Assembly (NCBI RefSeq): GCF_013177735.1
Contig: NZ_WOEZ01000185.1
Location: forward strand, 111,478 to 175,477
Origin: Paraburkholderia elongata
GTDB lineage: Bacteria > Pseudomonadota > Gammaproteobacteria > Burkholderiales > Burkholderiaceae
Reading direction: 5' to 3'
DNA length: 64,000 nt
The position numbers and the translations under genes were made by a program. The notes under the pieces are model-generated. The model made no database searches and had not been told where the DNA came from. It saw only the letters and a list, made by a program, of their open reading frames with translations. Below, piece after piece: positions 15,107 to 23,080 of this stretch; within the stretch, counting starts at the first letter, position 1; the number at the start of each line of letters is the position of its first letter.

Positions 15107-15315
15107 GTCACATAACTTGCCAGGCAGAACGCGACGAGAACGCCAAGATATTCGCATGCCCATACCGCGCCGTGAAAGTCTGGCGCGACGTCGAAGACGA
15201 CTGGACCGGCGAAACGCGCAGTGAGTGCTTCGAAGAAAACCAGTGCGGCGAAGAGATTTGGCTGTCACCGGCCAAAGGCCAGTGCAAGCGCTGCGGCTTG
15301 GTTCTTACATACTGA
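15103..15315 (+). CDS. cysteine-rich small protein
   Basis: 70 residues from MSHITCQAERDENAKIFACP. Five cysteines, including CKRCG near the C-terminus, could form a zinc site. GGAGAAACGG upstream of the ATG is a plausible ribosome site. Function unknown. Confidence 0.6.
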   Translation: MSHITCQAERDENAKIFACPYRAVKVWRDVEDDWTGETRSECFEENQCGEEIWLSPAKGQCKRCGLVLTY

Positions 15316-15324
15316 GGAGGCTAT

Positions 15325-15795
15325 ATGAGCCGCAGCCAAAAACCGAGACGCAAGTACAACCCCAACAAGCTACTTGACCGGATCGTCGACAAGTCCCCAC
15401 TCATGCCGAGCCAGCGGCGTGACTTGGGCCTCGCCTATCACATCGCCTTCGAGAACATGCTCAAGCGTGGCTCTGAGGAAGATTGGTACATCCTGGCGTC
15501 GACCATGAACGTCGCACTCGTTCTCGCCGAGAAAGACTACGGCTCCGAGTACATCCCCGAAGTCAAGGCCGCGATGGAATCCCTGATGGATTGCAAGTAT
15601 CGAGCCGATCGTACCGGACGTTGGGCCTTTGATGGCGACGGCTTGCAGGCTATGCGCCGCGCCCTGGAGTTGCATGACCAACAGTGCGCCCTCGCCACGC
15701 GCGCCGAGATTAAGGCGGCGCTTCAGGCAATTGTGAAGCGGGCGAACGAAGGGCACATGTATGCGGCTGAGCAATGTCATCTGGAGGCAGCGTAA
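15325..15795 (+). CDS. phage protein of unknown function
   Basis: 156 residues with a basic N-terminus (MSRSQKPRRKYNPNKLLDRI) and a helical body; it ends with GGAGGCAGC, which encodes its last residues and provides the ribosome site for the next gene. GAGGAGG precedes its own ATG. Similar proteins occur beside NinG in other phages of this type, as far as I recall. Function unknown. Confidence 0.65.
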   Translation: MSRSQKPRRKYNPNKLLDRIVDKSPLMPSQRRDLGLAYHIAFENMLKRGSEEDWYILASTMNVALVLAEKDYGSEYIPEVKAAMESLMDCKYRADRTGRWAFDGDGLQAMRRALELHDQQCALATRAEIKAALQAIVKRANEGHMYAAEQCHLEAA

Positions 15796-16529
15796 TGGGC
15801 GGACGACTTTGGACCAAAGAAGAAGACGCAATTCTTGCGAGTTTCTGGAAAGGCGGTGGCGAGATCGTTTCGCACCTTTCGAAACTTCCCGGACGGACTG
15901 TCGACGCTGCACAGATTCGCGCCCGATATCTCAAGCTGGGTTCCAGATACAACATGTGGACCGATGAGGAAGATGCCGTTCTTCGCGGAGTCTGGACGAT
16001 GGGATGTTCATTGAAATCGCAACTCCATCGCCTGCCGAATCGAACATGGAAATCGGCTCTTGATCGCGCGCGTGTACTTGGCCTCCCTAAACGCAAGGCG
16101 AGCGAGTACGTATCCAAGTATTCGTGGGCCGAAGAAGTCATCACTCGAGAACTTGAACGGGGTTATCCGATGACAGCGCGTCAGATTGAGGCCCGCACGC
16201 CTGCATCTTACGAGAGAGCCACACAGATTTTGCGCGCCGGTCACGGGACCAAGTATCGAATCTCGGGATGGTTGCGTAGCAATCCACTTGGCAGCGGATG
16301 TTGGACTGCGATTTGGGCGATGGGCACAGAACCCGATGCTCCCAAGCCCGAAAAGAAGCCGCGCTCAATGCAATGCCGCGAGTACCGGACCCGTAAAAAC
16401 ATCGCGAGCGGAAAAATCAACCCATTCGCGGTCGCAATGAACCAGGTCTCCGCCCCCACTGGCACAACGGGCCGGGTTTTTAAACAGGACATGGTTGTTC
16501 ATTTGCGGGATGAGGAGATTGCGGCATGA
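15795..16529 (+). CDS. Myb/SANT-like DNA-binding protein
   Basis: 244 residues. Two N-terminal repeats begin RLWTKEEDAILASFW and NMWTDEEDAVLRGVW, about 47 residues apart, in the tryptophan/acidic pattern of SANT/Myb helix-turn-helix repeats. A third helical region (YSWAEEVITRELERGYPMTA) may add DNA binding. The C-terminus is basic and possibly disordered. ATG at 15795 overlaps TAA and uses GGAGG. A regulatory or DNA-binding role is inferred from the repeats. Confidence 0.65.
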   Translation: MGGRLWTKEEDAILASFWKGGGEIVSHLSKLPGRTVDAAQIRARYLKLGSRYNMWTDEEDAVLRGVWTMGCSLKSQLHRLPNRTWKSALDRARVLGLPKRKASEYVSKYSWAEEVITRELERGYPMTARQIEARTPASYERATQILRAGHGTKYRISGWLRSNPLGSGCWTAIWAMGTEPDAPKPEKKPRSMQCREYRTRKNIASGKINPFAVAMNQVSAPTGTTGRVFKQDMVVHLRDEEIAA

Positions 16530-16870
16530 ATATCCACCGTCACCAGTTCGTAAGTCATTGCCCGAACAACGATCAGGCGATTATCTATGCGCTGACAATC
16601 GAAACGGATGCGGTGATCTATGTCGAGCACATCACGACCGCGACGGCGCTCCATAAGCGAGCTTTTCATGAGGCAATCGCTGACGACCTGTTCGCCCGCT
16701 TCGGTGGCCGGCAAGTCATCACAGCCCATCACCATGGCGTAGACGTCGAAACTCGCCGCGGCTTTGAGTTGCGGGATTGCGGGCGTCTGATGCAACGGGT
16801 TCAGGTTGGTTCGACAGTCTACGAGAAAGGTGTTGAGGCGAAATTTGCGATTGAGGCGGTTTCGCGATGA
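16526..16870 (+). CDS. small phage protein
   Basis: 114 residues, ATGA overlap at both ends. It starts MNIHRHQFVSHCPNNDQAII and has several histidines but no classical metal motif. Mixed alpha/beta. It lies directly upstream of the TGT-like gene and may be a partner, but there is no evidence beyond position. Confidence 0.55.
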   Translation: MNIHRHQFVSHCPNNDQAIIYALTIETDAVIYVEHITTATALHKRAFHEAIADDLFARFGGRQVITAHHHGVDVETRRGFELRDCGRLMQRVQVGSTVYEKGVEAKFAIEAVSR

Positions 16871-17625
16871 TCCCTTACCACGGTCTACCAATAACACCAG
16901 CGACAGCAGCGGCGCGCGCCATTTTCGGCGGTCACGCGTTTATTTCGGCTCGCTACCCCGATCAGCTAGCGCTCGCGCTGGAGATTGCGCAATCAATTGC
17001 GGTTGATCATGGCGGCTTCTCTGCATGGAAGAGTGGTGAGCCCATCACCGATTGGTCTTTCTATTACGAATGGATTGCAATGTTGCATCGCTATCCACCG
17101 TTTGACTTCGCCGTTATTCCAGACGTGATCGACGGCTCAGAAGCGGAAAACGATGCGCTGCTCGAAGAATGGCCTTGGCGAACTAATGCACCCTGGGTCG
17201 GCGCTCCAGTCTGGCACCTGAATGAAAGCCTTGAGCGGCTTGAGCGTCTCGCTTTTGCGTGGCCTCGCATCTGTCTTGGCAGCTCGGGGGAATTCGCGAC
17301 GGTCGGCACCGAAGCCTGGTACATCCGTATGGCCGAGGCAATGGATGTGTTATGTGACCGCGACGGACGCCCGATCTGCAAAATCCACGGCCTGCGCATG
17401 CTGAACCCAGATGTGTTCACCCGCTTTCCATTCGCGAGCGCCGATAGCACGAACATCGGCCAGAACATCGGAATTGATTCTGCATGGCGCGGCACTTATA
17501 CCCCAGCCACCAAAGAATCCCGCGCGATGGTCATGCGTGAGCGGATTGAGAAAGAACAGTCGCCGATTTTCTGGGATCGCAAGTCGGCGCCGATTCAGAT
17601 TGGATTTTCATTGGAAGCCGCATGA
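16867..17625 (+). CDS. TGT/DpdA-like base-exchange enzyme
   Basis: 252 residues. The sequence fits the queuine/archaeosine tRNA-ribosyltransferase superfamily in its short phage form: DHGGFSAWKSG at 47-57, FAVIPDVIDG at 81-90, ICLGSSGEF at 135-143 and KIHGLRMLNPDVF followed by SADSTN (H174, D193). In this fold aspartates remove guanine and insert a 7-deazaguanine base. Phage DpdA members modify DNA to evade restriction. The usual zinc-binding cysteines of tRNA-acting TGTs are not visible. No preQ0 synthesis genes are nearby, so the base would come from the host. DNA versus tRNA as substrate cannot be decided here. Confidence 0.7.
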   Translation: MIPYHGLPITPATAAARAIFGGHAFISARYPDQLALALEIAQSIAVDHGGFSAWKSGEPITDWSFYYEWIAMLHRYPPFDFAVIPDVIDGSEAENDALLEEWPWRTNAPWVGAPVWHLNESLERLERLAFAWPRICLGSSGEFATVGTEAWYIRMAEAMDVLCDRDGRPICKIHGLRMLNPDVFTRFPFASADSTNIGQNIGIDSAWRGTYTPATKESRAMVMRERIEKEQSPIFWDRKSAPIQIGFSLEAA

Positions 17626-17822
17626 CCCCCTACCCCGTAATAGGCTTTACCCGCCCCGCCGAACTGTACGAATTCGCCAGCAACCATGGGCTTCATGTGG
17701 GAAGTATGGACAAACTGGAACGATTCGCCGCAGCCCTCCAGCAAAAAGCCATCTCGCAAACGCTGTCGGCAGATGGGCCGGCGATTGAGGTCAGGGTGAT
17801 TGATGTGGGGGTGGGGGAATGA
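17622..17822 (+). CDS. small phage protein downstream of the TGT-like gene
   Basis: 66 residues (MTPYPVIGFTRPAELYEFAS...). It overlaps both neighbours by ATGA. A short helical centre (SMDKLERFAAALQQKAIS) is followed by a beta-like end. No recognised domain. Confidence 0.6.
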   Translation: MTPYPVIGFTRPAELYEFASNHGLHVGSMDKLERFAAALQQKAISQTLSADGPAIEVRVIDVGVGE

Positions 17823-18271
17823 GCCAATACGACAAACTGGTGACAAGGCTGCGTGATGGCATGGGCGCTATTTTTGCCAACGAAGCCGCCGACGCGATCG
17901 AAGATCAAGCCACTCGCATCGCTGCGCTTGAGTCGTCGCTTAAGTTGGCCGATTCAGAGGTTGACCGGCTGAGCGCGATTATCAACTCGCCGCAATCGAA
18001 CGACTTCCTGCGTGCCGTCAGCACCGAGGCCGAGCACCAGCGTCAACGATGGGGTAGCGAGCACGATGCGGGGAAAACGCCGGCCGACTGGTTCTGGCTA
18101 CTTGGTTACCTGGGCGGGAAGGCTCTGCATGCGTATGCCGCTGGCAATGCGGATAAGGCAGAGCACCACGTAATCACGACAGCAGCCGCTTGCGCAAACT
18201 GGCATCGCAACATGTGCGGCGAAACGGATATGCGTCCCGGCATCGATACGCCGAAAGGAGAAGTGGTATGA
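17819..18271 (+). CDS. phage protein with a conserved-looking all-helical C-terminal domain
   Basis: 150 residues. Residues 1-60 look like a coiled coil (IAALESSLKLADSEVDRLSA). Residues 65-140 carry the motif EHQRQRWGSEHDAGKTPADW followed by helices rich in His and Ala (KAEHHVITTAAACANWHRNM). This block recurs in many phage and plasmid proteins and is reminiscent of MazG-like all-alpha NTP-pyrophosphohydrolases, but I do not see their full metal motif. Confidence 0.6.
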   Translation: MSQYDKLVTRLRDGMGAIFANEAADAIEDQATRIAALESSLKLADSEVDRLSAIINSPQSNDFLRAVSTEAEHQRQRWGSEHDAGKTPADWFWLLGYLGGKALHAYAAGNADKAEHHVITTAAACANWHRNMCGETDMRPGIDTPKGEVV

Positions 18272-18702
18272 GTGATATCGCTGCTGTTTCAGGTGCCACG
18301 ACGACGATCAAAACGCTCGCGGATGGAACCTTTAGGCTTTCGATAGACATCGAGCCGCGCCACGCACAAGCGGCGTTCGCCCTCTTCGGATCGCCCGGTA
18401 CGCCGGTAGCGCTCGCGCGCATCACGAATGAGGCGGCAACCGCTTTCGATCAGCGCGAGCCGGAACCGGAGAAGCCCAGGGGCGGAGCCCTCGCCAAGCT
18501 CGCTGGCATGTGGTCAAACGCCACGCACTTCTGGGAATTCTGCGATGTCGACAATGCTGACGATGCCGCTGAGTGGATCAGGACGACATGCCTCATTGAA
18601 AGCCGCGCCGAGCTCGACAACAGCATGATTGCAAAACAGAACTTCGAGAAGTTCGTGCGCGGTCCGTACATGAAGTTTATGCAGGCGCGAGGTGGAGCGT
18701 GA
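18268..18702 (+). CDS. phage protein of unknown function
   Basis: 144 residues from MSDIAAVSGATTTIKTLADG, with AAAGGAG upstream. The first half is beta-rich (FRLSIDIEPRHAQAAFALFG); the second half is helical (NADDAAEWIRTTCLIESRAE). Similar proteins occur next to NinG in phages infecting related hosts. No catalytic motif recognised. Confidence 0.6.
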   Translation: MSDIAAVSGATTTIKTLADGTFRLSIDIEPRHAQAAFALFGSPGTPVALARITNEAATAFDQREPEPEKPRGGALAKLAGMWSNATHFWEFCDVDNADDAAEWIRTTCLIESRAELDNSMIAKQNFEKFVRGPYMKFMQARGGA

Positions 18703-18845
18703 GTCACATCCTCGCAATCATCTATTTCGCCCTGTACGCCATTGCGTGGCCGATCTATCTCTCCGGGCGCGTCCGTGGCACTTTGCTACTGCTGTGCATC
18801 GGTATGCCCGTAGTCTCGTTTTTCTTTGGGCAATACGCAGCATGA
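18699..18845 (+). CDS. 48-residue two-span membrane protein
   Basis: Starts at GTG overlapping the previous stop and ends overlapping the ATG of the NinG gene. Two hydrophobic stretches (HILAIIYFALYAIAWPIYL and GTLLLLCIGMPVVSFFFG) are separated by SGRVR, predicting a helical hairpin with a cytoplasmic basic turn. It resembles small phage inner-membrane proteins; function unknown. Confidence 0.6.
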   Translation: MSHILAIIYFALYAIAWPIYLSGRVRGTLLLLCIGMPVVSFFFGQYAA

Positions 18846-19483
18846 TCCGCACCTCCCTACCCCTCAAGAAATCGCTGAAGCCCAAGCGGTGCCGGTCTTG
18901 TGGCGCGAATTTCAATCCCATCTCAAGCATGAGTAAGGCGTGCAGCGTGCCGTGCGCGATGGCTTTGAATGATGCGGCAAAGGCAAAGTCGGCAGCAAGG
19001 GCGGCGAAGGACGAACGGAAATCTCTCGCGGAGCGGAAAGCCAAGCTTAAGACGCGTCGCGAGTGGATTGCCGAAGCACAGGCTGCAGTGAACAAGGTGG
19101 CGAGACTGCGCGATCTACTGGCTGGGCATGGGTGCATTTCGTGTGGTGCTCGCCCGCAGCAGAAGTTCGGCGGAACGTTTGATGCGGGTCACTACAGGAG
19201 CGTGGGTAGTGCTCCCCACATGCGCTACTACCTGCCAGCCATTAGAGGGCAATGCGTTCGCTGTAATCGAGACCTCGGAGGCTCGGCCGTTAATTTTCGC
19301 AAGGGCCTCGTCGAGCGCATCGGCATCAACCGCGTCGAGGAAATCGAATCCATGCAGTGGACTGCAAAGTGGTCCGTGGAGTACTTAGAGCGACTCAAGA
19401 AGGTCATGAACAAGAAGGCTCGAAGGCTGGAGAAGCGGATTGAAGCCAAGAGTGAAGTTAATCAACTGGAGGCTGTCGAATGA
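18842..19483 (+). CDS. ninG: NinG (Rap)-type recombination nuclease
   Basis: 213 residues: an N-terminal zinc knuckle (CRSCGANF ... CSVPC), a long basic helix (about residues 40-95) and a C-terminal HNH-like region with CISCG, DAGHYRSVGSAPHMRYY and GQCVRCNRDLGG. This is the full NinG layout. Lambda NinG/Rap cuts Holliday junctions and D-loops and promotes Red-mediated recombination, fitting the exonuclease-ATPase pair at the left end. A start at 18692 is rejected because it lies inside the membrane gene. Confidence 0.9.
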   Translation: MIRTSLPLKKSLKPKRCRSCGANFNPISSMSKACSVPCAMALNDAAKAKSAARAAKDERKSLAERKAKLKTRREWIAEAQAAVNKVARLRDLLAGHGCISCGARPQQKFGGTFDAGHYRSVGSAPHMRYYLPAIRGQCVRCNRDLGGSAVNFRKGLVERIGINRVEEIESMQWTAKWSVEYLERLKKVMNKKARRLEKRIEAKSEVNQLEAVE

Positions 19484-19932
19484 TCAAACGCAAACAACTT
19501 TTCCGCCATCGCCCCGCCGAGGGCACCATTGGCGACTGTCACCGCACCGCCATTGCTTGCCTACTCGACCTGGAGCCGGAAGCGGTGCCGCACTTCGGTG
19601 AACTGTATTTCAATGATCCCGATGGCGCGCGATTCAACAAGGCTTTTGAGGACTGGCTGTCCGGTCGCGGACTCAGAACGGCGATCATTGTCTATAACGG
19701 CGACTCGCTCGATAACGTGCTGGCGGCAATCGGTGCGCAGAACAAAGGCGCTTATTACCTGCTCGGCGGCACCAGCCTGACGGGCGTGAATCACACGGTA
19801 GTGTGCTGTGGCGGCGAGATAGCGCATGACCCATCCATTGATGACGTCGGAATCGTCGGCCCATGCGATGACGGGTATTACTGGGTGACGTTCATCGTGC
19901 CGGATTTCATGTATGCGAAGGAGGCAGCATGA
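19480..19932 (+). CDS. papain-like-fold phage protein, copy 1
   Basis: 150 residues. GTIGDCHRTAIACLLDLE gives an N-terminal Cys at a helix start, GVNHTVVCCGGEIAHDPS supplies His and Asp; together they match the Cys-His-Asp order of papain-like cysteine hydrolases. The protein at 23081-23458 has the same pattern, so the two are paralogues. The family is widespread in phages without demonstrated activity, to my knowledge. Ends in GGAGGCAGC, which doubles as the next ribosome site. Confidence 0.65.
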   Translation: MIKRKQLFRHRPAEGTIGDCHRTAIACLLDLEPEAVPHFGELYFNDPDGARFNKAFEDWLSGRGLRTAIIVYNGDSLDNVLAAIGAQNKGAYYLLGGTSLTGVNHTVVCCGGEIAHDPSIDDVGIVGPCDDGYYWVTFIVPDFMYAKEAA

Positions 19933-20519
19933 AAGCAAACTGCTTCAAGAGAATGTTAATCGAACTCGACCATGCCGCCGCAGCGGAACACTCGGTCATC
20001 AATCACCACGTGAATGGCATGGAGTATCTGTGCCTGCACCGCTCCGACAAACTCACGGTGAAGCTGTATTTCATCGATCCAACGAACATCGCGCGCCCGG
20101 AAAACGCCTATCTGGTGACTCCGCACACGCATCGGTATTCGTTCGAGAGCACCGTTCTCGCCGGGCAGCTTCAGCATCTCACATTCCGCCAGTGCGCCGG
20201 CTCGCGTTATGACGTCTCCGAGTATTCACCGGAAACGCGAACGCGGTCCGGCCTCGGTGAGTGCGACCTTGAAATAAGGAGCCGCGACCTGCACGACGTC
20301 GGTAGCGATTACTGGTGCGGCACAAGTGATATCCACACGCTGGTTGTCCCGCATGCGCCCGTCTTGCTGGGCCTCGTTCAGTTCGGCGACATCACTATGA
20401 AGTCGACCGTTTATCTCCGCAAAGGAGCACGAATGGACTACCCGGAATCGCGCAAGCCGACAGCCGACGAAGCACTTGCACTTCGTAATCGGGCGCTTGA
20501 AATGATGGAGGCAGCATGA
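19929..20519 (+). CDS. cupin-like protein
   Basis: 196 residues. The region TPHTHRYSFESTVLAGQLQH followed by several His/Glu and a later HTLVVPHAPVLL resembles the two metal-binding motifs of a cupin barrel, as in cysteine dioxygenase-type folds. A C-terminal helical extension (KPTADEALALRNRALEMMEAA) is added. Function is unknown; similar proteins are found in other phages. The start overlaps the preceding stop. Confidence 0.55.
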   Translation: MKANCFKRMLIELDHAAAAEHSVINHHVNGMEYLCLHRSDKLTVKLYFIDPTNIARPENAYLVTPHTHRYSFESTVLAGQLQHLTFRQCAGSRYDVSEYSPETRTRSGLGECDLEIRSRDLHDVGSDYWCGTSDIHTLVVPHAPVLLGLVQFGDITMKSTVYLRKGARMDYPESRKPTADEALALRNRALEMMEAA

Positions 20520-20770
20520 TCGACCTCGATGAACTAGACCGCATCAACCGCGCCGGAGACCGGTATGGGCATATCACGCCAGGGAAGGTAGCCGAACTGA
20601 TCGCCGAGGTGCGGAGACTCCGGGAGGATAAGGCGAGGCTCGACGCTGGTTGCATCCTGACGACCGACTATGACGAGTTCGGCGATAGGCATTTCACTGA
20701 GCGGCGTGGCCTAAACCTGCGCCAGATGATCGACAACGCTATGGCGCTGGCCGCAAAGGACCAGTCATGA
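20516..20770 (+). CDS. small phage protein
   Basis: 84 residues (MIDLDELDRINRAGDRYGHI...). The first 45 residues form an amphipathic coil (VAELIAEVRRLREDKARLD), the rest a small domain. GGAGGCAGC upstream is the ribosome site. Proteins of this layout are very common in phage accessory operons; function unknown. Confidence 0.65.
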   Translation: MIDLDELDRINRAGDRYGHITPGKVAELIAEVRRLREDKARLDAGCILTTDYDEFGDRHFTERRGLNLRQMIDNAMALAAKDQS

Positions 20771-21033
20771 CCATCCACCGCATCGTCTGTGCCGCAAACC
20801 GTAAGCGCTTCACCGGACAAATTGTGCTTGGCATCCGCCATTGGGACTTGTTCATGTCGGAGGCCTTGGATTCAGAGGGCGATCCTGTCGATCAAGGCTT
20901 CGTGGATAACCGCGGCAATTTCCTGCTTCGCATCGAGGCGTGGAAAGTCGCCGAGGCCGCTGGGCAGATCATCCGTCGCGTCGGTGGCGATGATACGAAC
21001 GGCGGCACGTTGTATTCCGAGAACCTTTATTGA
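20767..21033 (+). CDS. small phage protein, DHxD-type
   Basis: 88 residues from MTIHRIVCAANRKRFTGQIV. It shows the pattern GIRHWDLFM ... DQGFVDNRGNFLLRIEAWKVA seen in many phage proteins (beta strands then a helix). It has an ATGA overlap at the start. No known function. Confidence 0.65.
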   Translation: MTIHRIVCAANRKRFTGQIVLGIRHWDLFMSEALDSEGDPVDQGFVDNRGNFLLRIEAWKVAEAAGQIIRRVGGDDTNGGTLYSENLY

Positions 21034-21046
21034 GCAAGGAGCCCGC

Positions 21047-21223
21047 ATGAACCAGGACGCAAACCGCGAAGACCGCATCGAGCACAAAGAGACCGCCGAC
21101 AGCATCGTTTGGGGTTGCCATCGCGCCTATTTGAAGGTCTGCGTTAGTTGCGGCTCCCGCTCCGATCCCTATGGGAATATGGCGTGCCCTTGTGGGCGGA
21201 CGGGGGAATCATGCTCTACCTGA
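21047..21223 (+). CDS. zinc-ribbon mini-protein
   Basis: 58 residues (MNQDANREDRIEHKETADSI...), ATG with AAGGAG upstream. CVSCGSRSDPYGNMACPCG provides two CxxC pairs for a zinc ribbon. The final 13 bases overlap the start of the membrane gene. Function unknown. Confidence 0.6.
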   Translation: MNQDANREDRIEHKETADSIVWGCHRAYLKVCVSCGSRSDPYGNMACPCGRTGESCST

Positions 21224-21420
21224 TCGCTCTCCTTGCTGGAGCAATCCTCGGAATTTTCGCTTGCACTCTGCTATGCGGCGTGTTCCTCGCCTTCCGCCCG
21301 ACACCGCCAACGCTGTATGGAAGGCGAAAGCCAGCCCCGCCAGAGGTGGCGCAGATGCCGGTGGTCGAGGCGGGATGTGTGGCTTATCAGTTTCTGGGGG
21401 TTACTGGGGAAGAACAATGA
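21211..21420 (+). CDS. single-span membrane protein
   Basis: 69 residues from MLYLIALLAGAILGIFACTL, with GGGGGAA before the ATG. One N-terminal membrane helix is followed by a proline-rich soluble part. The stop overlaps the HNH gene start. Function unknown. Confidence 0.55.
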   Translation: MLYLIALLAGAILGIFACTLLCGVFLAFRPTPPTLYGRRKPAPPEVAQMPVVEAGCVAYQFLGVTGEEQ

Positions 21421-21857
21421 AGACTCAATGTATTTTGACTTCGTATTGCAAGAACGCAAAAGGGTATGGGGTTCGGCGGATCGACGGCAAGAATTTTCTT
21501 GCTCATCGACTTTCTTACGCAGAAGCCAATGGGTTGGTCACAGAAGATCTAGCCGGAATCGTGATCAGGCACAAATGCGATAACCCAGCCTGGGTGAATC
21601 CTGACCATTTGGTTCCAGGGACGCATAAAGATAACTCAAGGGACATGGTTGAGCGGGGCCGTCAAGGGAATACTAGGGGCGAACGGTCGGGTAAGGCGAA
21701 ATTGAAGGAAAAGGAGGTCATTGAGATTTTGAGGAGGCTGTCTGCTGGAGAATTTGGGACAGCCTTAGCGAAGGAGTATGGAGTTGGTAACACAACGATC
21801 TATGAGATCAAATCAGGAAAGCATTGGGCACATTTGCAAGAAAATCAGTCAATCTAA
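21417..21857 (+). CDS. HNH homing endonuclease
   Basis: 146 residues. The N-terminal half is an HNH_3 nuclease (AHRLSYAEANG, IVIRHKCDNPAWVNPDHLV, with the NxxH pattern); the C-terminal half is a helix-turn-helix (GTALAKEYGVGNTTIYEIKS). The gene is visibly more AT-rich than its neighbours, typical of selfish free-standing endonucleases. It has inserted between two early genes with an ATGA overlap. It would cut intron-less or endonuclease-less relatives at a site nearby. Confidence 0.85.
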   Translation: MKTQCILTSYCKNAKGYGVRRIDGKNFLAHRLSYAEANGLVTEDLAGIVIRHKCDNPAWVNPDHLVPGTHKDNSRDMVERGRQGNTRGERSGKAKLKEKEVIEILRRLSAGEFGTALAKEYGVGNTTIYEIKSGKHWAHLQENQSI

Positions 21858-21928
21858 CTGGCCTCGAAGATGAGTGAAACCGCTGGGGATTCAACGGGGT
21901 AGCGTCGTAAGTCGTACTAAATTCGTAG

Positions 21929-21934
21929 TATAAT
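21929..21934 (+). promoter_or_regulatory. possible promoter -10 (TATAAT)
   Basis: A perfect TATAAT in an AT-rich gap of 112 bases, 36 bases before the ATG at 21970. A -35 at the right distance would be CGTAAG, which is weak. It might drive the following gene independently of pR. Confidence 0.35.
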
Positions 21935-21969
21935 TTTGCAAGCTTTGTTTAACTGGATCGGGGTGTTGA

Positions 21970-22371
21970 ATGACGCTAGACGAATCGCAGCAAGTCGAAA
22001 CTCTGCTAGTGGAGTGGCACCGCTGGCAGAGCGCCTATTTCCCTGCCCTTGGCACCCCGCGCTGCGATCCGACATGCCGCGGATACCAGACCGGCAATCA
22101 GTGGCTCACCCCGAAAGAGAAGGCGGAACTGGCCGATCAGAAAATCTGGCGGGCCAATTCGGAGATTGTGGATGTTCTCGTTGACACGCTGCACTGGACG
22201 CACCGTGCCGCTATCCAAACGAGCATGCACAATAAGCGCGTCGGGTATGACGTGTTCTCGAATCCCCGGATTAGCGCGGAGGAGTCGCACGAGCTTTATC
22301 AGGAAGCGAAAACGCTCCTGTATCCAAAATTTGTGATGCGCGGGCTGGTTAAGGTGACGGAGGAAGTATGA
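21970..22371 (+). CDS. last early gene, candidate late regulator
   Basis: 133 residues, mostly helical (VETLLVEWHRWQSAYFPALG; ISAEESHELYQEAKTLLYPK), with a CDPTCRG pair. It is not a recognisable Q protein. Its position, last in the early operon and before a hairpin leader and the packaging genes, is where lambdoid phages encode the late antiterminator. GGGG precedes the ATG. Function therefore only suggested by context. Confidence 0.5.
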   Translation: MTLDESQQVETLLVEWHRWQSAYFPALGTPRCDPTCRGYQTGNQWLTPKEKAELADQKIWRANSEIVDVLVDTLHWTHRAAIQTSMHNKRVGYDVFSNPRISAEESHELYQEAKTLLYPKFVMRGLVKVTEEV

Positions 22372-22676
22372 GGGAAATCGAAAAGCTGGAGTCGCAGTTG
22401 CGCGGGCTGATGGAGGGCGAATTCTCAAGCATGACCATCTCGTTCAATAGTCATGCGTCCGGTTATGTCAATGCCCGAAGAGCGATCGAAGAAGGAGAAT
22501 ACGGTCATGCCGATTGGGTTTCTGACGAAGAATGCCAGAAGGCTGCTGAGACGAATTCCGTCTGGGAAATCCACTGGTACCCGCAAACTCCCATAGGCTT
22601 CTATGCCGTAGCCGCATCTACCCTTGAGGCATGCCTGAGAAGGGTGCTCGAAGAGCCTTGGAGCACTGCAGATTAA
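22368..22676 (+). CDS. small phage protein
   Basis: 102 residues (MREIEKLESQLRGLMEGEFS...), ATGA overlap with the previous gene. A helical start and a beta-rich end (VWEIHWYPQTPIGFYAVAAS). Weakly acidic. No recognised domain. Confidence 0.6.
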   Translation: MREIEKLESQLRGLMEGEFSSMTISFNSHASGYVNARRAIEEGEYGHADWVSDEECQKAAETNSVWEIHWYPQTPIGFYAVAASTLEACLRRVLEEPWSTAD

Positions 22677-22761
22677 AAATATTTCTCGAAAGTGCTTGTA
22701 AACCCTGAAATTTTCTGGCATGCTTGACTTGTGGAGCCCAAAAAGCCTCTACAGAATTCAT

Positions 22762-22792
22762 AGCCCGCCAGGTGGAAGCCTCGCGGGCTTTT
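22762..22792 (+). terminator. terminator hairpin in the leader before the late region
   Basis: AGCCCGC and GCGGGCT arms separated by 14 bases and followed by TTTTC. It lies in a 132-base gap after the last early genes. A short AT-rich stretch (22680-22735) upstream could hold a promoter but has no convincing -35/-10 pair. The layout resembles the pR'-tR' leader of lambdoid phages. Confidence 0.6.
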
Positions 22793-22808
22793 CTATTTGG
22801 TGCCCGCC

Positions 22809-23078
22809 ATGTCATCCATTACCTTCCAGTCGAACTCGTTTGGCCGGGACCCGATGGAACTTGCCGCTGCCAGTCAGGCCCGCGAGCGTCGCCAGCCCAA
22901 AGAGCCGCGGCGTGAGGTGACAAATTGTCAAATCACCGAATTTCCGAGACGCTGGGAATCGCAAGAGTGGAGCCCCGCCCGCCAACGAGCAGAACAACTG
23001 TTCACCGGCATGGCCGACGAACGCACCGCGCCGAGTGCTGCACGGCGGGCGGCGGAATCGCTTTTTGCGGGGGAGTGA
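22809..23078 (+). CDS. basic, probably disordered protein
   Basis: 89 residues from MSSITFQSNSFGRDPMELAA; Arg/Glu/Ala-rich with repeated short motifs (ARERRQPKEPRREV, APSAARRAAESLF). Low-complexity composition suggests little fixed structure. It starts 16 bases after the terminator hairpin. Function unknown. Confidence 0.55.
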   Translation: MSSITFQSNSFGRDPMELAAASQARERRQPKEPRREVTNCQITEFPRRWESQEWSPARQRAEQLFTGMADERTAPSAARRAAESLFAGE

Positions 23079-23080
23079 GC

